Shown piece after piece: positions 57,373-64,000 of a stretch of DNA of 64,000 bases. Numbering within the stretch: the first letter of the stretch is position 1; each line of letters opens with the position of its first letter. Source of the DNA: Rhododendron vialii (Eukaryota > Streptophyta > Magnoliopsida > Ericales > Ericaceae); assembly GCF_030253575.1 (NCBI RefSeq), contig NC_080565.1:6048001-6112000 (forward strand), in the 5' to 3' direction. The position numbers were made by a program, and so were the translations under genes. The notes beneath the pieces were generated by a model that had not been told where the DNA came from, searched no databases, and worked only from the letters and a program-made list of their open reading frames with translations.

Positions 57373-59889
57373 ATGGATACAACCAAAATATTGCTGTGTA
57401 GGTATGTATCGCAGGTTCTTGTTGTGAGGATAGCTGGTGGCATTCGATTGGAGCATGTTTTAAGAAAGATTTGTGATAGATGGAACAACTTATGCATTGG
57501 TAGTTTCTCATTGTCATATGTGTTGGATGGGAGTGATTGTGAGCTTGACAATGAAGAATCTTTTGATAATATATTGTATTTGTATCCTACTACTGATAGA
57601 ATAGATGCTAAGGTTGAGGTGATTAAATCTTGTAGTGGACAAACGGTTGGAAGTATTAGTAGTGGAGTAGAAGTTGGTAGTTCTAGTGGTGTTGTCGCTG
57701 TTGTTGAAAGAGAAGAACCTTTGGAGGAATTTTGTCGCCATGCTGAAACTAGGTACTTGACAACGGGTTGGGCCAACTTGATATATGAGGTTGGGCAAGT
57801 ATTTACTGGTGGTGTGAAGGAGTTTAGGGCAACTTTGCAGCGATATGCTATTGAAAATGGTTTTATGTATGATCTTGTTAAAAATGACAAGTATCGTGTG
57901 ACTGCAAAGTGTTCGATTTCTAGCTGTGGATGGTATGTGCATGCCATTTTGGATCGCTCAAGCAGAGAGTTTTGGATTAAGAAATTGGTAAACGAGCATG
58001 ATTGTGGTTCAACCTATCGAACGAATAAACATAAACGGGTGACATCTAGTTTAGTTGCTAGTGAGGTTACTAGTATGGTTCAGAAAAAGAATAACACATC
58101 ACCTATGGATCTGTTGGATTTGTTTCTGGACAAGTACGGTTTGGATTTATCATACCACCATGCATGGTTAGGAGTGGAGAAGGCTAGGGGGGAAATATTT
58201 GGAGACTATGAAAGTTCATTTGATAAGTTGAGGTGGTATGTTGAAGCTACCAAAATTGCAAATCCAGGGAGCTTATTAAAGCTTGAAGTTGATCCTGTCA
58301 GCAAGGAATTCTCGAGGCTCTTTATGTCATTCAATGCATGTATCACAGGGTTTAATCATTGTCGACCATTCCTTTGCCTTGATGGGACACATCTCAAAGG
58401 CAGATTCAAGGGGTGTCTTCTTGCTGCCACAGGAAAAGATGCAGATCAAGATACTTTTTTGTGTTATTTTTTATTTTGAATGTATTCCTTAGATATTCAT
58501 ATCTATTTATCTGCTTGTTCTATGATTGGTATAAGACAGAGCCTAGGTTTCCATACATATCCATATCTATTTGTTTTCATACATATCAGTCAGCTTTCCA
58601 TAGTTTTAAAAGGTCGCGTTTTTTGTTTTATTCTAGTAATGGTTGGCCTGAGAAGTGAGCACCTTGTCTCTAGACAGGCACTTTGTGTGACATTTTGGGG
58701 TTGGTCAAATTTTGTATCAGTATTTATTTTTATTAAATAGATTAATGTTTCTTTAACTAGAACTACATCTAAGTGGAGTTCCATCTTATTTTTGTTTGTT
58801 TTGAGATTCTTTTTTGTGTTGCAGTTTATTTCCCCTAGCGTTTGCTATTGTGAATGCAGAAAATGATTGTAATTGGTTGTGGTTTCTTCGGATTTTAAAG
58901 ACTATCTTGTCTACACGGCCTATTACTTTCATTAGTGATCGCAACCATGGTCTCGTGAGTAACATACCAACTATTTTTCCTGATTATCATCATGCTTACT
59001 GTTTGTATCATCTTCAATTCAATTTGAAGGATCACTTCCCTGGACGGTTTCGACAGGGTTATCGAAATAGGTTGGTTAAATTGTTTAATGCTATAGCTTA
59101 TGCTCCATCGGTATCAGCTTATATAATATGTGAGGCTAAGTTCTACGAGCATGGGGGAGATAAGGCCAAGACGTTTATTGCAAGTGTTCCAAAATAACAT
59201 TGGACTAATGCTTATTTTCAAGGGCATCGATAAGGAGAGATGAGTTCTAGTGCTATTGAGTCCTTCAATAACTGGATACTTGCTGCACGGCTTATGCCGA
59301 TAATGAATTTAGTTGAAGAGTTTAGGTCCAAAATTATGATTCAAATGTCGCGTAGAAGAGAAGAAGCATCGCGTTGGGTTTCTCAGATTTGTCCGGACAT
59401 GGATGCAAAGTTAGCTAAGAGGATTGACAAGGGGAGGTCGTGGGGGGTTTATAAATCAAAAATCGGCTTGTATGAGGTGAAATCTGTACCTGCTGTTCTA
59501 GTAAATCTTGAGGAAGGGACATGTTCTTGTGGAGCCTGGCAATACAATGGTTTCTTATGTGCTCATGCTGCAACGGTTTTAGTTAAGACTTGTGGAGCGG
59601 AGGGATCCTTGGCTGGTTACATTGATCCGTTTTATCATGTTAAGGCATATCGGCTCACATATCAAGATAATATCCATCCAATTCTAGCTATGGATATTCC
59701 TGACTTCACATAAGGAAGTACTCGGGTTATCAAAGCTCCAAAAAATAGGAGGCAAGCTGGAAGACCTTGCGTAAAGCGCATTCGTTCTAGGGGTGAAGAA
59801 CAATCCTCTGCTAGGCCAATGAAATGTGCGAGGTGCCATAAGCTTTCTCACCACAACCGCAGGACATGCAAAGGGGCTATGGATGATTG
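57373..59889 (+). pseudogene. MuDR-type (MULE) transposase relic
   Basis: Two coding blocks. Block 1 (57373 to about 58458): an N-terminal PB1-like segment (VVRIAGGIRLEHVLRKI, DNEESFDNIL), a MuDR DNA-binding domain (FRATLQRYAIENGF ... CGWYVHA), and the first catalytic Asp in CLDGTHLKGRFKG. Block 2 (about 58826-59889): FISDRN, ESFNNWI (catalytic Glu), a SWIM finger CSCGAWQYNGFLCAHA and a CCHC knuckle CARCHKLSHHNRRTC. Lesions: the donor of the intron after GKDADQ reads AAGATAC instead of a GT site; in-frame TAA at 59195, 59231 and 59711. Domain order with PB1 recalls MUSTANG-B-like proteins, but the stops make it non-functional. No TIRs identified. Confidence 0.85.
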
Positions 59890-60425
59890 ATTCTTTACAT
59901 TTTTAATAGTACATTGTTTTGTTGGAATTCATATCCATACAAGTAAAGAGACTACTTAATTGTTCTTAGGTGCGGGACCATTGCGAGGCACAACAAAAGG
60001 ACTTGCAAGGAACCTCTTCTTAGTTGATTCTTAGAATGACACATTAAAGTCTTTCTGCATTCTTCTTCACAAAAGTTTATGAACTGGGAGTTTGTTTAGT
60101 TTTACATTGCGTTTCCAATAAGTCGAGTATTGCGATACTGGTTGAGAAGATTTTTAGTACTATGCAGTTTATGAGTCTCTTCAGTTTTATGCAGTTTATG
60201 AGTGAGTGTCTTCAATTTTATGAAACTTTATGTTGGTCATCTCTGTATATTTTGGTTATGCTATCTTCATATAAATTGGTATGGTGGATGTTACTTCAAT
60301 TATTCATTCTGGTGCAAATGATGTGCAATTATTCGTTCTGGGTCATTTAACATTGTTAATCAATGTTGTAATATAACTTTCTCCTTTAATTAACAGTGTT
60401 AATTGCATTGCATTCTTCAGTTATT
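59890..60425. other. intergenic, no gene
   Basis: AT-rich. A short local duplication GCAGTTTATGAGT lies near 60165-60200. No coding signal. Confidence 0.4.
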
Positions 60426-60820
60426 CTTCCTCACACACCAGTCATGCCCCTTTTCTTTGTTAAGGTTTTCTGTAGCTATTATTTTTCCCTAGCACCTGAT
60501 TGTTGCTCGCAAAGCGCAGAGGACGATGATTGGAACTCCGATTGAACACCGCACGCTTTTAACTCTTTCTTTCGAAAAGAAAGCTGGTCATTTAACACTA
60601 GTAATCAACATGGTCATATACCATTCTCATTTTGATTAACAATGTTAACCCATTCTTTCGAAAAGAAAGCCGGTCATTTAACACTGTTAATCAATATTGT
60701 GATATAACTTTTTCCTTTAATTAACAGTGTTAAATCTAACTCTTTCTTTCGAAAAGAAAGCTAGTCATTGAACACTGGTAATCAACATGGTCATATACCA
60801 TTCTCTATTTTACATGTCTT
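60426..60820. repeat. direct-repeat family, left cluster
   Basis: Contains CGCAGAGGACGATGATTGGA, ACTCCGATTGAACACCGCACG and three copies of CTTTCTTTCGAAAAGAAAGC followed by xGGTCATTTAACAC (about 60562, 60651, 60740). Inverted words TTAACACTGTTAATCAA and TTAATTAACAGTGTTAA alternate. The same units reappear at 63313-64000. Confidence 0.85.
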
Positions 60821-61090
60821 CCTTAGTTGATGTAGATTTACTCTTGTAGGCAGGTGGACCTCTAACATCAGAATTAGCTACTACGAATTTTTTTGGTGAA
60901 GGAATTTCACTTTGGTAAAGGAATTTCACTCTTCGTATCCAACCATGAAAGCAAATTTCTTTGCATCTTTGTAATTTGATTGTGGAAAAATATTAGGAAC
61001 ATGTTATCTAAGTTCTTACCTACCTGCTTTCACATCAGCTGCACGATCATAATGTGCACTAAAGTGATCAACCTTTCCCGATATCTTCAG

Positions 61091-62893
61091 GTAATGAGTT
61101 ACTTTGCCAGTGCTGAACATGAGAAGGAAAGGCTTCAATATTTTGCCTCGCCTGAAGGAAGAGATGATTTATACCAATATAACCAGAAGGAAAGAAGAAC
61201 TGTTTTGGAGGTACACAATTGCTCATCTTCCTCTAGAGACCAAGGTGCTTATATTTTCTTCTCCTTTTCATGTTGGTTTTTCCTTGAAATGAAAATTTGA
61301 GGTCCATTGATTATAGGTGTTTATGCTTTCCGAACCTTGATGAAGTCTCTATGGAACTGCTCTAATCATTTGCATTTATGAAAGCTTGCATATCAGAGTA
61401 TACCTTTATATGGGTAAGGAATATTTCTAGAATAGATAAAGTGGTTTGTTCTACAGACATCCTTGTTAAAATTCAAAGCAGGACACTTCTGCATTGACAC
61501 AAAATGTCTTTGCCCAAAATACGGACGAGTCATGACTATGTGTCTATGTTGTTCAGAAATCCTGCAATTGTCATTTTTGCTAGGATAATAGTGGATGAAA
61601 TTGAGATGTAGCCATTTCTTATTACTGTCTTCTGAGTTTTGGGAACATATCTCTGCAAAGACTAAATAGGAAACACTAGGTGTTAGCAACAGGTGTATCA
61701 GATGTGCCGATTAAGCAAAATGGTGGAGAAATCCTTGTGAGCATGGATCTTTCCTATCACATCGAAATTGGGTGATTCTACTGATTCTGAAACAGTTTAA
61801 TCCCAGTCATAAAAAATGTAAAAGCCCACTAATGTTATTCTTTGTCAAATTGCTATCTTTTCTCTAGGTATTAGAGGATTTCCCTTCTGTGCAAATGCCA
61901 TTTGAATGGCTCGTGCAGCTAGTTCCTCCATTAAAAACAAGGGCATTTTCTATTTCATCTTCTCCTTCAGTTCATCCCAATCAAGTACACTTGACGATTA
62001 ATGTGGTATCGTGGACAACACCTTTCAAGCGGAAGCGAACTGGTCTCTGCTCAGCATGGTTAGCCGGACTTGATCCTGAAAATAGTTCTGGTATGTTAAC
62101 AAGAAGTGATCTTTGCTATATCGATCGCATTTGGATGACCAACTTTGTTATCACTCAAGGATGCTCAGATGACCACATTGTGGTTTTATATGGCACACCG
62201 CACACCCACAATGGTTGGATATTATTAAGATTCATTTGAGACCCGCGTTACCAATGAATGTGTTAGTGCCACATCAGATTCTAAAGAAAATGTGGTAACA
62301 AGACTCATTGGTATCACCTTCTTCCACTTTATACTGCTGACCCTATATTCCTTTGAAAAACAGGAGTTAATATACTAGCATGGTTTCACAAAGGTTCCCT
62401 TCCTCCCCCACCACCATCACTTCCCCTCATTCTCATTGGACCCGGAACTGGTTGTGCGCCTTTCCGAGGATTTGTCGAGGAAAGAGCCTTACAGAGTAAA
62501 TCTGGGCCCACCGCTCCAATTTTCTTCTTCTTTGGTTGCCGAAACAAGGATAACGACTTTTTATACAAAGATTTTTGGTTGTCCCATTCACAAAATGGTG
62601 GGGTCCTCTCAGAAGATAGAGGTGGAGGCTTCTATGTTGCCTTCTCCAGAGACCAGCCAAACAAGGTTTATGTGCAACACAAGATGCGGGAACAAAGCAA
62701 CAGGGTGTGGAATATGCTGTGCGAGGGTGCGGCCATCTATGTTGCAGGTTCATCAACCAAAATGCCGGCGGATGTTATGTCAGCATTTGAGGAAATCATA
62801 TCAAATGAGAATGGGGTTTCCAGCGAAGCTGCCGTTGGGTGGAGTAGGGAACTGGAAAAGGCTGATAAGTATTATGTCGAAGCTTGGTCGTGA
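61091..62893 (+). pseudogene. 3' part of an ATR3-like NADPH-dependent diflavin oxidoreductase gene
   Basis: Three exons: 61091-61210, 61868-62090 and 62364-62893, with correct GT-AG sites and compatible phases, encode about 290 aa ending EAWS. This is the FAD/NADPH half of the flavoprotein that reduces Dre2-type Fe-S scaffold proteins in the cytosol. Motifs: FAD-binding RAFSISSS, GPGTGCAPFRGF at the NADPH site, FFFGCRNKDNDFLY, VYVAGSSTKMPADV. The flavodoxin-like N-terminal half and linker exons are not found in the ~1 kb upstream, which is repeat sequence, so this looks like a 5'-truncated copy. A very long intron is possible but not supported, because the MuDR relic intervenes. The retained exons are free of stops. 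Confidence 0.8.
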
Positions 62894-63312
62894 GCTGTCT
62901 GCTCCTTTTTTTCATTCTAGTGGCAATTCTGGTAGTTGGAAAGTCATAAACTAGCCTTGTTCTGAAGATCTTTAAGGATCTTGGCTTTATCAGGGAGCAA
63001 ATAATTTCTGAAGTGTTATTTCTATTCACATCAAGAGCTGAGTACCCGATACCGATCCTGGAGAAAACTTTTGACCCGACATTGGATATTACGGCATGGG
63101 TGAATGAATAGGTGGTTTTTTTTTTTTTGATCCTCGAACAAATAGGTAGGTAGGTAGGTAATTGTTGCAAGTGATCTGAAGGTGAATGTAATAACCGTAT
63201 ATGCCTTTTGAGACTGGGTTTTGGTTGCTACTCTTTGAACTTGGATTCGAACACACCAAACGAAAATCTGGAAATAATTCAATTTATACTTCAACCTTAC
63301 AAGGCTTGAATT
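62894..63312. other. 3' flank of the ATR3-like fragment
   Basis: AT-rich 3' UTR-like sequence with a T-run at about 63116-63128 and a small TAGG repeat (about 63145-63160). No gene. Confidence 0.4.
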
Positions 63313-64000
63313 TTTTCTGTAGCCATTATTTTTCCCTAGCACCTAATTGTTACTCGTAAAGCGCAGAAGATGATGATTGGAACTCCGATTGAACACCGCA
63401 CGCTTTTAACTCTTTCTTTCGAAAAGAAAGCTGGTCATTTAACACTGGTAATCAACATGGTCATATACCATTCTCTGTTTGATTAACAGTGTTAACCCTT
63501 TGTTTCAAAAAGAAAGCCGGTCATTTAACACTGTTAATCAATATTGTGATATAACTTTCTCCTTTAATTAACAGTGTTAATTGCATTATACTATTCATTT
63601 ATTCTTCCTTACACACCAGTCATGCCCCTTTTCTTTGTTAAGGTTTTCTGTGCCTATTATTTTTCCCTAGCACTTGATTGTTACTTGCAAAGCGCAAAGG
63701 ACGATGATTGGAACTCCGATTCAATACCGCACGCTTTTAACTCTTTCTTTCGAAAGGAAAGCTGATCATTTAACACTGTTAATCAATATTATCACATAAC
63801 TTTGAGCAATTTAATTAACAGTATTAATAAATATTGTGATATACCTTTCCCTAACTTTTGATTGTTCGAAAAGCGCAGAGGACGACAATTGAAACCCCGG
63901 TCAAACACCGCACGCTTTTAACCCTTTCTTTCGAAAAGGAAGTTTGTCATTTAACACTGGTAATCAACATGGTCATATACCATTCTCTGTTTGATTAACA
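63313..64000. repeat. direct-repeat family, right cluster (continues beyond window)
   Basis: Units of about 330 bp, with TTATTTTTCCCTAGCACxT at about 63328, 63660 and a shorter variant near 63846, and CTTTCTTTCGAAAxGAAAGC-type words at about 63410, 63498, 63740 and 63921. It is in the same orientation as the 60.4-kb cluster, so the ATR3-like fragment is flanked by direct repeats. Confidence 0.85.

Noticed and set aside
58450-58825. AT-AC (U12-type) intron in the MuDR gene
   Set aside because: The site reads ATACTTTTTT, not the ATATCCTT U12 donor; a mutated GT donor fits the relic status better.

Overview
The window is nuclear DNA from a flowering plant, most likely a eudicot. The evidence is GT-AG introns, an RPM1-type CC-NB-LRR resistance gene pair, FAR1-type and MuDR-type Mutator transposases, a Tat-lineage Ty3 retrotransposon with dual RNase H, a Tekay-like chromovirus, and part of a plant diflavin reductase (ATR3) gene. 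Species cannot be fixed from the sequence.

Layout. 1-2.4 kb is a TE-derived tandem array with GGTTCGGT-rich ends. 2.7-25 kb is a tandem segmental duplication. Copy A (2677-10489) and copy B (12979-24952) each carry a minus-strand CNL gene; after splicing out a 3' intron both encode 933 aa. Copy A also has a third NLR 5'-end relic and two foldback MITEs. A decayed caulimovirid coat-protein relic lies between the copies. Copy B is split by a 6,890-bp FAR1-clade Mutator element with long terminal inverted repeats, a 9-bp target duplication (ATTCAAGAT) and an open transposase gene; the unoccupied paralogous site survives in copy A. 25-27.7 kb is a mosaic of TE fragments (copia LTR, CGAGCTCG-rich element, microsatellites).

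27,695-56,982 is a nest. The outer element is a chromovirus-type Ty3 element (TSD ATAAC, LTRs of about 2.2 kb, gag with one stop, pol almost erased). It lies in what looks like the 5'-UTR intron of a MuDR-type transposase relic (57,373-59,889). Inside its gag sits a very young Tat-type Ty3 element on the minus strand (31,301-52,250; TSD ACTAT; both LTRs 1,985 bp). That element has gag-PR-RT-RH-aRH-IN with a 1-nt frameshift. It also carries two intact, intron-containing genes on the opposite strand: a six-exon plant-mobile-domain gene (922 aa) and a two-exon DUF7745-like gene (370 aa). A 30-bp minisatellite lies next to the 3' LTR.

The most unusual signal is in non-coding DNA. Both nested but unrelated retroelements carry short perfect palindromes arranged in pairs 20-21 bp apart. 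In the outer LTR the motif is CCTACCGGTAGG, five pairs all at exactly 21 bp. In the inner element the core is GGCGTACGCC, in the LTR and again upstream of each antisense gene. This suggests a shared mode of regulation, by a DNA-bound protein or an RNA/DNA hairpin, linking LTR and antisense-gene promoters.

60-64 kb holds the 3' exons of an ATR3-like NADPH-dependent diflavin reductase with no recognisable 5' half, flanked on both sides by a direct-repeat family.
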